From the NCBI GenBank assembly GCA_000611775.1, contig KK106986.1, positions 1,872,663-1,936,662 of the forward strand: a stretch of DNA of 64,000 bases. The letters run 5' to 3'. This DNA comes from Umbilicaria muhlenbergii. Taxonomy: Eukaryota > Ascomycota > Lecanoromycetes > Umbilicariales > Umbilicariaceae. This document shows, piece by piece, positions 24,957-35,756 of the stretch. The notes beneath the pieces were generated by a model. The model was not told where the DNA came from and did no database searches. It saw only the letters and a list, made by a program, of their open reading frames with translations. Position numbers and translations under genes: made by a program. Within the stretch, counting starts at the first letter, position 1; every line of letters begins with the position of its first letter.

Positions 24957-24995
24957 TAGCCTAGCCTAGACCGAGGCTCGGTCTAGGCTAGGCTA
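24957..24995. repeat. Subterminal hairpin, right end of the hAT-like element
   Basis: A 19-bp perfect inverted repeat (TAGCCTAGCCTAGACCGAG and its complement) with a one-base loop, immediately inside the right terminal repeat. It is longer than the left-end hairpin but built from the same CTAG-rich motif. Confidence 0.85.
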
Positions 24996-25394
24996 GGCTA
25001 TTAGGAACACTGCCCGGGGGCCTAGGTGAACCCGCGATGGGTAAGTGGAAGTGACTCGACTCACCCACTTCGCTGTCAGCCTGACACGCTTGGATCAGGT
25101 TTAGTAAGGGTGTCTCAAGTCTTCATCATCGCACCAATTCCTAGCTGCTAGCTGCAGAACGACAGCCAGCGCGTGTGCTTGGACCTGTGAAAGAACTTGC
25201 CTTGCTGCATAGCATGAGGGGTTTTCTTAGAAATGGTAGCTTTTTTTCGAGCTATATGTACACATTTGATCATCACCTTCTCATGCGTCTCTCTTCTGTT
25301 TTTCTCCTACTTCCAAGTCTTGAAGAGTTTACTCTCGCGAGTGTTGTGGGGGAGCGCGAGGTGGAGGTTGGGCGGCTGTAAGCGCCAGCTACCT

Positions 25395-25695
25395 TACTGT
25401 AACCGCTGAGGTCCAGTTCGTAGCTACCTTAGTGGTTTATTATGGTAAGCTTACCTTGAGAGTAGGCGGCGGCTAGTTCATTGTTGGTGGTCTACGATGG
25501 TAGGCTCAGCCTAGCACTGAGGTGGCAACAAGCTCGTTGCTAGTGGTTTACTATGGTAGGCTCATCCTGGCTGTGAGGCGGCCGTTGCTCGTGATAGACT
25601 ATGTTCGGCTCACCCTGCCAGTGAGGCAGTGGCTAGTTCAGTGCTAGCCATTTACTATGGTAGGCTCATCCTGGCAGTGAGACAGCAACTTCCCA
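25395..25695. repeat. ~55-bp tandem repeat, about five degenerate units
   Basis: Each unit runs roughly GTGGTTTACTATGGTAGGCT, then CA.CCTGGCAGTGAGGC and GGCTAGTTCGTTGCTA, with 50-58 bp spacing. Copies begin near 25430, 25485, 25540, 25595 and 25645, and a truncated one lies ahead. No reading frame runs through it. It starts 380 bp right of the hAT-like element. Confidence 0.7.
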
Positions 25696-26464
25696 CCATT
25701 GGTTTGGGCGTGACAGCGAGGTGATGACTCACCGTGTCTGCCTGTAGACAAGTTGGTCGCAAATCGTGTCTAGAGCTGTTGTTTCTGCCTCGCCGCTGCA
25801 TTGACTCTTAGATTTGTTAGGCAGCAATTCACCTCCGTCGTTGTCTTGACTGGACATAAAAGGCGATACATCTTCCTGTAATTATGTTATTCTCACCTTA
25901 CTTCTGTCCAATATCTTCCCGGTCATCGAAGCGATCAAAGCCTAACACCCAAGTCTCTCGAGTCTGTTACGGGTACAGTACTTCCAGTCTCCCCGCTCAC
26001 CTTTGACACGGCCCTGAACATCTCTGGGCAGCTTTCTCTTCTTCGATCAACCACATCGCAAAGCCTCACGAGCTATTAGGAGCCAGATATCCTCATGTGA
26101 GTTTGATGTAGTCCGGCAGATGATGGTTGAAGCTTAGTTTCAGTATGTGCCAGCTCCTGATCTCAGTTACGACATATACTGGCTGCCCCAACACATGCGA
26201 CATTGAGAAGAGCACTTTGATGAGATGCTCGCAGGCCCAAAGTACGGGCGTGATCTGCCCAAACCCGAAGGAGCAAAGGATGGGTAAAACCAGAAGCCAT
26301 GTACAATGCCCGAACCACAGAGATGAGGGCTATTCTCGGCGCTAGGGTTCTGTGGATCTCGATGGACACCAGCGCCGATCCAAGGATAGTTGGCGATGAG
26401 GTCTTGATGCTTTTACCCCGAGGAGGTCATAAGTGCTGGATGGATCTTTAGGCGTTTCCAAGAC
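25696..26464. other. Intergenic, nothing identified
   Basis: Between the tandem repeat and the 3' end of the kinase gene. Short frames on both strands at 26127-26369 overlap each other and have no recognisable content. Confidence 0.4.
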
Positions 26465-27732
26465 TCAGCTGTGTGATTTGAACACTTCAAGGTTGCGATC
26501 TGAGCACCGTCCTGTTACTTTCATTCGTTAGCATCAATCGAAGAGAGATGACAGTGGTCTTACCTAGTAGCCTCGTCTCCATATCTTGAATGAAATCGTG
26601 TATCTCTTGAGCAGAGGCGACTTGGTAAAGCCAACAGCGTTCAATGATATTTCCACACGGTATCCCTGTCACATCGGGGAATTTGTGGGTCTTGTAGAGC
26701 TCTTCCACTTCGTTACTTGGCAGCTCCTGAAAAGGGTAGTGCCCGGTCATAATACTGTAAATTGTGCCGCCTAAACTATACAGATCTTGTTGAGCCGTCG
26801 GTGCACTGTTCCAACGGAAGTTAGGCGCTAAAAACCTCGTCCCTGCAATTGCGGTTGCTTGGGAGCCTTCCAGCGAAGAGCCCCCGAAGTCTGCGATTTT
26901 AAGGCCCAGGTCTGCGTCTAGCAAGAAGTTCTTGGGTTCTACGTCGCAGTGGATCACGTCTGCGGCATGGAGCAGCTGCAGTCCTTCGGCTGCCTCCCGT
27001 ACCCACCGGAGTCGCTGTGATAAAGGTATCTCGTCGTTGCGTGCACGAAGGTAGTCCATAAGACAGCCGTTTGGCATGTACTCCATAGTGAGGGCGCACT
27101 CTTCGGGATCCCAGTTGATGATTTTGACCAGGCGTGGATGAGGACCGAGTCTCGTGTATATTTGGCTCTCCGTGGTAATGTCTCTCCGACAGTAGGGCGT
27201 TTGCGAGCCGGGCCATGGCGACTTGACCACATCACCGGAAGGCAAGCGTTCCACAATCCCTGACGCTCCGCCAGATATGAGGTCCCCTCTTGAATCAATG
27301 ACAGTGTGTTCAACCTTCCCGGTAGGTGCAACATCATTTAGATTTGCGATAGCTGGATCCTGCGTGTACAGCACGCTTGTTAGAGATTTGGTGCTATCTG
27401 CGAACACGAATGGGGCCTACCTTTCTTCTGGCGGAGATAATGTGACCGCCCTCCACATCCTGCTCTGCAGTAGTCTTCTTATCCTGCTCCGCGATAGTCT
27501 TCTCATCCCGCTCTGTAGTAGCCTTCTCATCCTGCCCTGCAGTAGTCTTGACACCCTGCTCGGCAGTAGTCTTCTCTCTCTGCTCCGTTGTAGTCTTCTC
27601 GTCCTGCTCAGTAATAGTCTTCACATCTTCATTACCTAACAGCCGGTGTATCGCGCCGAAAATGGATGCACCCATGCTCAGGTTCCACGGCCAAAGCCGC
27701 CAACGGGATATCCAGCTGAGCAGGGAGTACAT
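26465..27732 (-). CDS. Protein-kinase-like protein with a 10-residue repeat N-terminus
   Basis: Exons 27421-27732, 26564-27359 and 26465-26511, both introns with a CTAAC branch site and consistent phase; 384 aa. The N-terminus (MYSLLSWISRWRLWPWNLSM) is hydrophobic and amphipathic, possibly membrane-associating. It is followed by about seven ten-residue repeats of the type EQDEKTTTEQ, encoded by a 30-bp minisatellite (27450-27640). The kinase domain has ISGGASGIVERL in place of the glycine loop, VVKSPW with the beta-3 lysine (residue ~150), an HCDVEPKN catalytic loop (Asp ~243) and ADFGGSS (~260-265). The family's usual HRDLKPEN is altered: Arg is replaced by Cys and the Lys after Asp by Glu. 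Catalytic Asp, Asn and DFG remain, so activity is possible but uncertain. Confidence 0.8.
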
Positions 27733-28444
27733 GTTCGATCGACGTTAGGACAGGTCGAATACGCTGTGGACAATCTTTGCCCCATGGAAGAGCTGAATTT
27801 GAGATAACATCATCCGTAGGAAGTGGCAGACTCTGTATTTCTGTACTAGGTTACCCCTTTACCCTGATGTACGGGGTCAGCACTACGAGTTGTACTCCGT
27901 ATAGCGCGTGAGCTTGGCAGGGGCTGCAACCTACCTTACGGTAGAGGACGGAACAAGGTACGGCGCCTTTTTTGTTACACGCGATCCGCCGCCAGGGACC
28001 TCCAATCCTAACTAGAATTAGCCGTCACCTGTGACGCTACATTCTGGCCCCAACCACAGTGCTTCTCCGAAGCTTGGATGCGTGGTAAACCCCACTTGCT
28101 AGTCAACCCATCGACCAACCCGCCTTATGTGTGGCCATTTCCATCCGACCACCTCTCAAGCCTCACTTGGCGAAACGCCGTACAAAGGGCAAGGACCCCC
28201 CTCGCGACTTGTCATGAGCATGCTGTTCGTCGCATGACGACTTCATCTACATACTTGGCGCCATGCAAAGCACTGGGACACCGCCTGCTATCGATTCAGC
28301 AGCCGCGGCGGTGGCCTGAACGGGCGCTCAAATGCACGGCTGATACTGATATCTTGCGTGCTTATGGCACGAAGTTGGTGCCCCCTCTTGCACTTCTCGA
28401 AGCACCGCCTTGTGCTTGCTTTGTAACACATCCTTTATCTCACA
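27733..28444. other. Intergenic upstream of the HET relic
   Basis: A plus-strand frame from 28078 overlaps the HET relic in another frame and carries no recognisable domain. Nothing else is seen. Confidence 0.35.
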
Positions 28445-28606
28445 ATGTTGTGCACATTCTGCGAGACTTTGAACTTCGATGCAGCTTGCTCAAAACAAGG
28501 TGCTACCCATCACGAAACCTGGTCAGACCTTTGCGCCTCAGCCGAAGCTGGTTGCGAGTTGTGTATGAAAGACTGTATTTGGTTGTACCTCAACAAGTCG
28601 GGATGA
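28445..28606 (+). pseudogene. Truncated N-terminus of a HET-domain protein
   Basis: A 53-codon frame reads MLCTFCETLNFDAAC, then HHETWSDLCASAEAGCELC and CIWLYLNKSG before a stop. The pattern CxxC at the start, then H-x-x-W-x-x-L-x-x-S-A-E-A-G-C-x-L-C, is the characteristic lead-in found ahead of the HET (heterokaryon incompatibility) domain in fungal proteins. The HET domain itself is absent: the frame stops and is followed within 65 bp by an 11-bp minisatellite. I read it as a 5' relic of a HET gene; a spliced gene continuing downstream is unlikely because no HET motifs follow in any frame. Confidence 0.65.
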
Positions 28607-28669
28607 AGTCAGAACAAGTAGCATAGGTTATGAATATAAAAGTAAGATTGTAAATCATCCATATTTTAT

Positions 28670-28800
28670 TTACTTTCTATCTGCTTTCTATCCATCTTGT
28701 ATTCTTCTTCTACTCATCTTCTACGCATCTTTTATGCACCTTGTATGCACCTTGTATGCACCTTGTATGCACCTTTTTAGCATCTTTTATTCGCCCATCA
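28670..28800. repeat. 11-bp minisatellite, locus 1
   Basis: About twelve units of the type CATCTTCTAYN / CACCTTGTATG in tandem, with three identical CACCTTGTATG units near 28737-28769. The same unit recurs at 54746-54935 (same orientation) and 41528-41672 (reverse). Confidence 0.8.
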
Positions 28801-29342
28801 TTCTTATTCTTCTGCTTTGGTTGCTTTACAAGCACTTGTCTCTATTCATGACTTAAGCTAGATATTCTTACCTTCGTGTCTTTGTGGCTTAATAGCCCTG
28901 TGGATGGTTTCCCCTCTTGGATCATTACTCCGTTCGTTAGATCCTGTCTCACTATCCATCGCCCGCTTCACGATGGGCCCGTGAGCGCACCTACGTGGGC
29001 AGAAACCGCCCCCACCCACGCTGCTGGAAGGCCAAGCCTTGATACCCGATTCAGATGCCCACCAATCCTCCACGACTGACGCTCGAACCGGATGGGCCCA
29101 GTATATCAGAGAGCGCAGTGCATTTGAAGATGCGACAGAATTACCCCCTTGGCAGCTTAAAGTAGGATTCATCAAGGGGACGCACTTCTGGCCTGACGTA
29201 GCAGAGGGTGTGCGTCAGAAGCAGGAGTCCAGAGCCCTCGAGGGCAAAATTCGTCGCTGTTCCAACGGCCGCGCATTCCAGGCTACCGGATACGGTACTG
29301 AAGGTCCATCACTCCCAATTTCGATTTTAGTTCCCAGCCTTT
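28801..29342. other. Intergenic, nothing identified
   Basis: Overlapping short frames on both strands (28858-29175 minus, 29039-29431 plus) have no recognisable features. It serves as the 3' flank of the Mid2/Wsc-like gene. Confidence 0.35.
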
Positions 29343-30182
29343 TCACCCCATCTCCACCGCTCCCTTCCTCGGTTCCACCCACCCCTTATATGGTACGGTA
29401 CTCAACTCCACAGGGTCCGGCACACTGCTGACTTCCACAATCTCACCATCATTACCCAGTTCACTAACACCGTGTCGCGGCAGGGGGATCGCTTTCTCTG
29501 ACTCTGGCTCCCCGGCTATAGGTACGCTTGCCTTGGTGGCAAGTTGTCGGCGTCTTCGAAGTAGGAAGAAGATCAGGCCGGCTAGCAGGAGCGCGGCTAA
29601 TGGGATGCCTAGGCCAGCGCCGAGACCGATTGTAAGGTGATTTGATGAGGAAGAGGAGGAAGTGGTGGGGCTGGCGGTAAGGGCGGCGGCGGCGGCGGCG
29701 GTGGTGGAAGAGGAAGTGAGGGTCGGGCTGGGTTGGGTGGAAAGGGTGGTGGCGGTAGCAGGCACGTGCGTAGTACTGGAAGTTGAAAGCGCAACGACTT
29801 TTGGAAGGGTTGTTGTGGGATTAGCTGCGGTGGAACTGCTTGTGGACACCGCGGCGGATGGAGCAGTTGTGGCAGCCGAAGCGCTCCCGGTATTCACGGT
29901 AGATAGGAAGGCTTGCGCTGTAGCAATGAACGATGCTGCGCTCACAGTGACCGGAGTCCCTCCAATGACCACAGTAGCCGCTGGACCAAGAGCCTCGATT
30001 GAAGAGAGCAGAGCGGGGAGCGGGTTGTCAACGCTTGATTGCGCAGCGGCGCCATTGTGTGGGCGACTGCCTTTCCCGTGCTTTCCATTGTCACTGGTGT
30101 CGTCGTGCTGCGGTGCTGAAAACGGCAGTAGAATCGCGATGGTAGCGGGAAGCAGGAACCTCGTGAGAGTCAGCATTGCCAT
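29343..30182 (-). CDS. Single-pass Ser/Thr-rich surface protein, Mid2/Wsc-sensor-like
   Basis: An intronless 279-aa frame with the architecture of fungal plasma-membrane stress sensors. A signal peptide (MAMLTLTRFLLPATIAILLP) comes first, followed by a short charged segment. A hydrophobic block around ALGPAATVVIGGTPVTVSAA precedes a Ser/Thr/Ala stalk (residues ~95-180). One TM helix (LGAGLGIPLAALLLAGLIFF, ~185-207) is stopped by RRRRQ and followed by an acidic/neutral cytoplasmic tail of ~65 residues. The TVTVSG/VTVSAA-type segment before the stalk is common in fungal Mid2-like proteins. A specific role in wall-integrity sensing is inference. It is the only ordinary secretory-pathway gene between the hAT-like element and the NLR genes. 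Confidence 0.75.
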   Translation of the reverse strand: MAMLTLTRFLLPATIAILLPFSAPQHDDTSDNGKHGKGSRPHNGAAAQSSVDNPLPALLSSIEALGPAATVVIGGTPVTVSAASFIATAQAFLSTVNTGSASAATTAPSAAVSTSSSTAANPTTTLPKVVALSTSSTTHVPATATTLSTQPSPTLTSSSTTAAAAAALTASPTTSSSSSSNHLTIGLGAGLGIPLAALLLAGLIFFLLRRRRQLATKASVPIAGEPESEKAIPLPRHGVSELGNDGEIVEVSSVPDPVELSTVPYKGWVEPRKGAVEMG

Positions 30183-30879
30183 GGATTCGATTCAACATGT
30201 GCTGCGTATAGGTGACATTGTGGAGTCGAGGGCTTGGTAGAACGGCATGACATCCAAGATGCCCCGGTACTCCTCCATGGTTATAACGAGCCGTTGACCC
30301 CGGAAATTACCCACCGTTGCCGTGAATGAACGGAGGTGACGAAGTCTTGAGGAAAGGAAGCATTGTGATTGGTGTGCTTGAAGTCAAGCTTGTATAGCGT
30401 GCAGAATGGTGGGGGATGCTTCGAACTTGGTTAGACCTTGTTCTGCCCTGATTTCCACCCCTGATTCCTGGCTTGCGCAGGTGCCCCAAAAACAAGCTCC
30501 CGGCTAATGGCCTTCTCGATGCGGATGGTATGGAGAGGCATCACTGGAGTTGATATTCTTGACCTGTGTAATGTACTTTGCATGGCGGCCTCAACTGTGC
30601 TTTCCAATGCAGAGAAAATTTGGCCTTCTGGCCTGCCAGGCGCGTAATCAAAACAAGTGGCAATTTACAAACGGGGAGAACCCCGCTACCTTGACGGCGA
30701 AGCAAATATCAAGTTGTGCCTATGCTGAAGTAGCAGTCGTTGAGCTTTTCGTCTGCCCCCTTGCTCTACTTGACAATGTGTCTTTTCGTTATCAAATTGC
30801 TGCTGAGGACCTCCCAGATTTCTCGGTTCAAGACTGCCACTTGAATTGATGGTACGCCTGCAGGCTACTATTGTTGCAT
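30183..30879. other. Intergenic, nothing identified
   Basis: Upstream region of the Mid2/Wsc-like gene. A 99-codon frame at 30550-30849 shows no domain. Nothing else noted. Confidence 0.35.
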
Positions 30880-31130
30880 GTGGAAAATCGTTCGTCCGCC
30901 CCGCCCTGCAGCAGCCAATATATGCCCGTAGCAGGCATCATGCCTACATGCGCTCGGCCCGACTATAGGCGCTCGGTCAATGTAGGCGAGCACCGAGAAA
31001 GCCGATATGGGGGGTTATTTAATGTGCCCTGATTTCTACGAAGACTGCTTGCTTCTACACGTTCATTTATATCAATTGGAGCGGTATTTAGCTAGATACA
31101 ATACATCTATTTGGCCTCTATATCGCCCCA
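30880..31130. repeat. Dispersed degenerate repeat, copy B
   Basis: Same orientation as copy A (2262-2525). Shared landmarks in order: TTCGTCCGCCCC, CATGCGCTCGG, ACTATAGGCGCTCGGTCAAT, GTGCCCTGATTTCTACGA, TATTTAGCTAG and ATTTGGCCTCTA. Roughly 70% alike by eye with small indels. No coding capacity. Confidence 0.6.
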
Positions 31131-31759
31131 TTGCAACAACTATAACTTATTTCTTGACTAGGCTAAACTATTTTAAGTTACGAAGTCTTGATTATTTGCT
31201 ATTGAAGGCAGTGCCCTGCTAAGACTCGTAATCTAACAGACATGAATAGTACAACTACGGGCCCCTGGTTATGAAAATTCCGTCGAAAGTGTACTGTTTT
31301 AGCATGTCCTTGATTATAAATTGTTTTTCGCACTTTGTTCTTGGCTATCACTCGTGGATTAATGGAACACCACGATCGGGGTGCGCCGGACCAGGGAAAG
31401 TCAGCGAGCCACGACGAGGTGGTGCAAAAGCCGCCCAACCAGGAGTCTGGGTAAGATACTGTGGGCAAACCTTTGTCGCGGCTGCATATCGATGGCAGAC
31501 TTGAGGAACTCTAGAGAATGCACTGCTGGTGGTAATCAATCAATGTTGGCTCCAATGGATATCTTGCTTTGGAGGGTGTGTCTGCCTTGTGGCACTCATT
31601 CATGCAGTGAGCCGGAGTAGCACCTCGTACTGGCGGCTATCAATTATAGCAGCTGCCCCCCTCAGCTCCAGGTCGTACATGCTCGCAGTCTTGAACCCTC
31701 CTTCTTCGCACCAAATGCACCCAGCATAGTGTACCAGCCAGACCATCTACAACGCCGAG
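31131..31759. other. Intergenic upstream of the SesB-NACHT NLR
   Basis: It contains mutually overlapping short frames only. It holds the presumed promoter of the NLR at 31760; no TATA or other element stands out. Confidence 0.35.
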
Positions 31760-34700
31760 ATGTTACAGCCGCCGACGGACTCGGTCGAGACGACGACTAC
31801 GGCGACAGCAGGATCAAACCAGCCCCGGAAGACCCCAGTCAATGTGAGCGACGAAGGCTTCACAGTGTTGTGGGAAGGGCAAGATCCAGTTGCTGAGTAC
31901 AGCTCTTGTGGTGCCTGATCTTGTACTGTCTCTCATTGTCATTAGTATTGTACTTATCCACGGCCTACAAGGGCACCCCAAGAAGACCTGGATGTACGGA
32001 AAGTACGACCATTCTACAAACCCTAGATGCAAGCTGTCCAGGCTTTTCCATCGCAGTCAAAACAGAGCTCCTTCCAACAATCTACCATTGGAGGCGATCT
32101 GTTACTGGCCCGAAGACCTTCTCCCTACCGATCTTCCAAACAGCCGAATCGCCACTTACGGATACGACTCGCAAGTGACGCGTTTATTCAACGGCCCTAG
32201 CTCCCAGACAAACATCTTCGGCCACGGAAGGAGTCTGCTCTATGCATTGGATACCTTTCGAAGTGGCGACTCCCAGCGACCGATTATCTTTATTGCGCAT
32301 AGTCTCGGGGGTTTGATACTAAAAGACACACTGCGAAGATCTTGGCAAGCGCAGAGCTCTGACGAAAGTCTTCGGAAAATTTATGAGGCTACCACGGCTA
32401 TTATATTCATGGGCACTCCTCACCGTGGGAGTCAGTACGCATCATGGGGACTCTTAGTACGGAATATAGCCATTGCCTCCGGATTTGATGCTAGCGATAG
32501 TATCTTGAGAGATCTGAAGGTCGAGTCAGGTATCCTGGATTTACTTCGCGATGAGTTCGGGAAGATGTTGAAGGAAGAGAGATTTGATATCTATACTTTT
32601 CAAGAATCCAAGGGATTGAAGGGCGTCCAGAGGTTGAACAAGCGGGTGAGCCTTCATTGTCTAGATGGTCATGGCATGTTCTAGAATTTAACATTTCTTC
32701 TTAGGTTGTGGAAGATGTGTCCTCAGCGCTGGATGATGCACGCGAACGTAAAGACTTCATAAGTGCGAATCACATGGGAATGTGCCGTTTTTCTGGTCAT
32801 CAAGATCCTGGCTACAGCAAAGTTAGGGATGTGCTTCAAAGGTGCCAACAGTCGGCAGTGGCCCGCGAAAAGCAAAGACTTGCAGAGCAAGGTGTGTCTT
32901 TCAATTATGATTGCTACGTTTTTAGTAACACACTTGACATGAATATTACCATACAGACTATCTATACACATCAGAATGCCAAGGTGTGTGTTCCAGTTAT
33001 GATTCTATGTCTTGGTCTTTAAAATCCTAATAAAATTTATGAGCTTCGCTTCGAACAAGTGGAGCCAGCGCACAGGCACACTCTTAATTGGCTTTTTGGA
33101 GACTTAAACCTTGGCTTTGAAAACTGGCTTAGAAACGGCTATGGACTGTATTGGATCAAGGGAAAGCCTGGCTCTGGAAAATCAACTTTGATGAAACACG
33201 CATATAACGACCCTCGGACCACTGACTGCTTGGCGCATGGTGAAAGCAAAAAAGCAAAAGCCGCGTTTTTTTTCCATGATCGAGGTTCGGATGTGCAGAA
33301 GTCTTTCGAGGGCCTCCTTTATGGCATACTGTTCCAAGTTCTCCAGCAAGTTCCAAGTTTAGTGCCGAGAATTCTTCCAGTTTACCGAAGGAAAGGGCGC
33401 GGTCAATGGACCGTACTATGCCTTCAAGACGCGCTCAACTCAATTCTGCAGCAGGGGGTCCTCCAAGCCGACATCTGTTTATTCATCGACGCCTTAGATG
33501 AATACAAGGGTAACCATGGAGACATGGCAGAATTCCTGGCCAGAATAAGTGCTGCTGAGCAATCCACACTTACGAAGGTCAAAGTCTGTTTCTCAAGTCG
33601 ACCCTTAAATATATTCCTCGACAATTTTGCACATGTTCCTGGCTTCTCGCTCCACTATCAGACACAGGAAGATATCTCCCACCTCATACGCAGCAAGATG
33701 GAGGGTAGCCCAAGGATGCTGTCATATCTTCGTTCTTCCCAGGAAGACGAGCGAAAGCAGGCGGAGCAGTTCTCCTCGAATATATGTTCACGGGCCCAAG
33801 GCGTATTCCTATGGGTGAAGCTGGTGCTCGATGATTTGCTCGAGGGATGGACTGCCGGCGATAGTATTGAAGAACTAAATGAAAGGCTATCTACGCTACC
33901 TGACGGTCTGGAAGAGTACTACGAAAGGATGCTCACTAAGGTACCCATGCGTTACCGCAAGGAGAGCTATACCCTGTTACAGCTTGTCCAGTGCGCCATG
34001 ATGCCGCTCTCTATACATGAATTCATCGAAGCTTTCTTTTATTCTACGGCACCATCCATCATAGACAGATCCCCCTGCTTAACTCCGGGAGGATACAAAA
34101 TTGAGGACATGAAGAGAAAGATCAAGAGTTGCTGCATGGGGTTGATCGAGGTGCAATGGTTCAATGGTTCTCGAAAGCTCGGCTCTCGACCCGTGTTTGA
34201 AATTGCAGATACTCGAGCCACGAGATTATCAGTGCAGCTGATGCATCAGACGGTGAAAGAATATCTTCAAAAACCTGGTTTTAAATCAATGCTTATGGAC
34301 AATCTTGCCAGCAGTGAGAACAACGGATACTGCATTCAGATGAAATACCTTCTAGGGTTGGCTTACCATTCGCCGTCACTTAACCATAATCAGCATAGGT
34401 TGTTTGTGTGGCTGGCGAAACTCAGTTATTATGCGAAATGTGCTGAAGAGACAACAAAACGGTCTCAGGCGACATTATTGTGCTGTTTTGGAGACCACAA
34501 AATGCACCAATTATTCCAGTACAGCTCACACGCGTCGCCATTCGACACGATGCCGTTAGCCGAGTCTTTACTGTCTTTTGCAGCATTTGCCGGATTATCA
34601 CTATTTCTAGAAGAAAGACTGGATGAACAATATCATGTGCCGAGACTCAAGGTTCCATTGCTACATGTTGCGGTGAATGGAGGCATTCATTATCTTTTGC

Positions 34701-35431
34701 CGACGACATACAATCCTGTCATGGTTGTAAAGATTCTTTTCAAGCATGGAGCCGCGGTCAATGAACTCTGGGAAGGGAAAACTGCCTTTGATCTACTTCT
34801 ATCCCAAGATCCCAGGAGTTCAAGATTTACTGCGGAGGTCGCAACTGTGTTTCTTGCGCACGGACAAGATCCTAACAAGATCATTTCTGGAGAAGATCTA
34901 CAATACAAACACCGACGTGATGGTCGCGAATATCGACCTCTACACGTGGCTGCGTGGATGGCTGATATTTCGCTAGCTCGCGTTTTGATTGAAAGCGGCG
35001 CTGAGATCAATGCACTGAACAGCAAAGGCCAGACTCCTTTGGACATCGCGCTTTTAGGAATACGGTTTGCAAACAAACGTGAGTTCCAACCAGCAGCACA
35101 GTTCAGACAGAAAGCCCTCCAACTGGCAAGCCTACTACACGAGCATAAAGGAAGTGTGACTCAGGATCACACTTTCCTACAAGAGATTGGGGACATGAAA
35201 CTCAGAGGACTCGAACGACCGCAAAATCGCAAATATTTAGAAGGTTTGGAGACTCTCATAATTGATCCAAGACTACTCGATCCGCCCCGTCTAGAGGCTA
35301 TAGTCCCAATAGAGCGCCGCGCTTCCGAGGATCTAGAGGCTGATCCAGGCCTGCCTGCTCCTTCGCACTCGAACCCTGGGATCTCGAATACATTGTTTAG
35401 TGCCATCACAAGCCTTTTCAAGTATACCTAG
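31760..35431 (+). CDS. Fungal NLR: SesB-like lipase - NACHT - ankyrin
   Basis: STAND protein whose NACHT ATPase would control an N-terminal hydrolase effector. Exons: 31760-31896, 31946-32645, 32705-32893, 32957-32983 and 33044-35431; about 1146 aa (the donor at 32892/32894 is the least certain). The start TVLWEGQDPVA-DIVLIHGLQG opens an alpha/beta hydrolase with the nucleophile elbow FIAHSLGGL (Ser ~165) and GTPHRGS. The NACHT domain has Walker A GKPGSGKST (~391-399), Walker B CLFIDALDEY (~496-505) and CFSSRP. The C-terminal half has weak ankyrin-like repeats, the clearest being PLHVAAWMADISLARVLIES. SesB-type domains head NLRs in fungal incompatibility loci; a role in self/non-self or cell-death signalling is inferred. 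A hAT-type MITE begins four bases after the stop codon. Confidence 0.87.
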
Positions 35432-35434
35432 CAG

Positions 35435-35756
35435 CAGTGTTCCGAAACCCCCCCCACCCCCCAGGGAGGGTGGTGTGGCGACTTGGGGGGGGGGGTGTGA
35501 ATTTCTGAATAGTAGCAATGTTAGAACGAATATTATAACAATGAAGAAGCAGTTATAGAACGTACATTTAACTTGATAAAGCCATGTTGAAGGTTGAGGC
35601 TCAATTTTCTATGAATTTGTTTGAATTTCATTGATTTTTGTCTATATACAACTACGTATGCCCTATTCACTTTTTCACCCCCCTCGGTAACCTCCGTTAG
35701 GGCCTTGGCATCGGGGGGCCCCCCGGGGGTTCATGGGGGGGGGTTTCGGAACACTG
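35435..35756. mobile_element. hAT-type MITE, 322 bp, at the stop codon of the NLR
   Basis: Ends are perfect inverted repeats CAGTGTTCCGAAACCCCCCC. Flanking 8-mers CCTAGCAG (35427-35434) and CCTAGGAG (35757-35764) match at 7 of 8 positions, as expected for a hAT target-site duplication. The interior is AT-rich with G/C homopolymer runs near both ends and no coding capacity. The left duplication contains the TAG stop of the preceding NLR gene. It shares CAGTGTTCC with the 2-kb element at 23033-25012. Confidence 0.85.

Larger units (their letters stand above)
23033..25012. mobile_element. 2-kb non-autonomous hAT-like transposon
   Basis: The outer ends are inverted repeats: CAGTGTTCCTAATAGCCTAG at 23033 and its reverse complement ending at 25012. 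Further inverted matches lie inside (CTACCTTAGGGGCCAAACCT near 23214 and reverse near 24870). The CAGTG-type end and near-8-bp flanking duplications (CCCTAGGT at 23025-23032; GCCTAGGT at 25020-25027, displaced 7 nt from the end) point to the hAT superfamily. The subterminal regions are packed with GGCTAG/CCTAG motifs and hairpins. No transposase is encoded; the interior is AT-rich with a CAG/CGG purine-rich tract, so this must be a defective or non-autonomous copy. The shorter element at 35435-35756 shares the same terminal nine bases. Confidence 0.75.

Noticed and set aside
28078-28626. A 182-codon plus-strand frame overlapping the HET relic
   Set aside because: The HET lead-in motif is in a different frame of the same DNA, and this frame shows no domain or compositional sign of coding.
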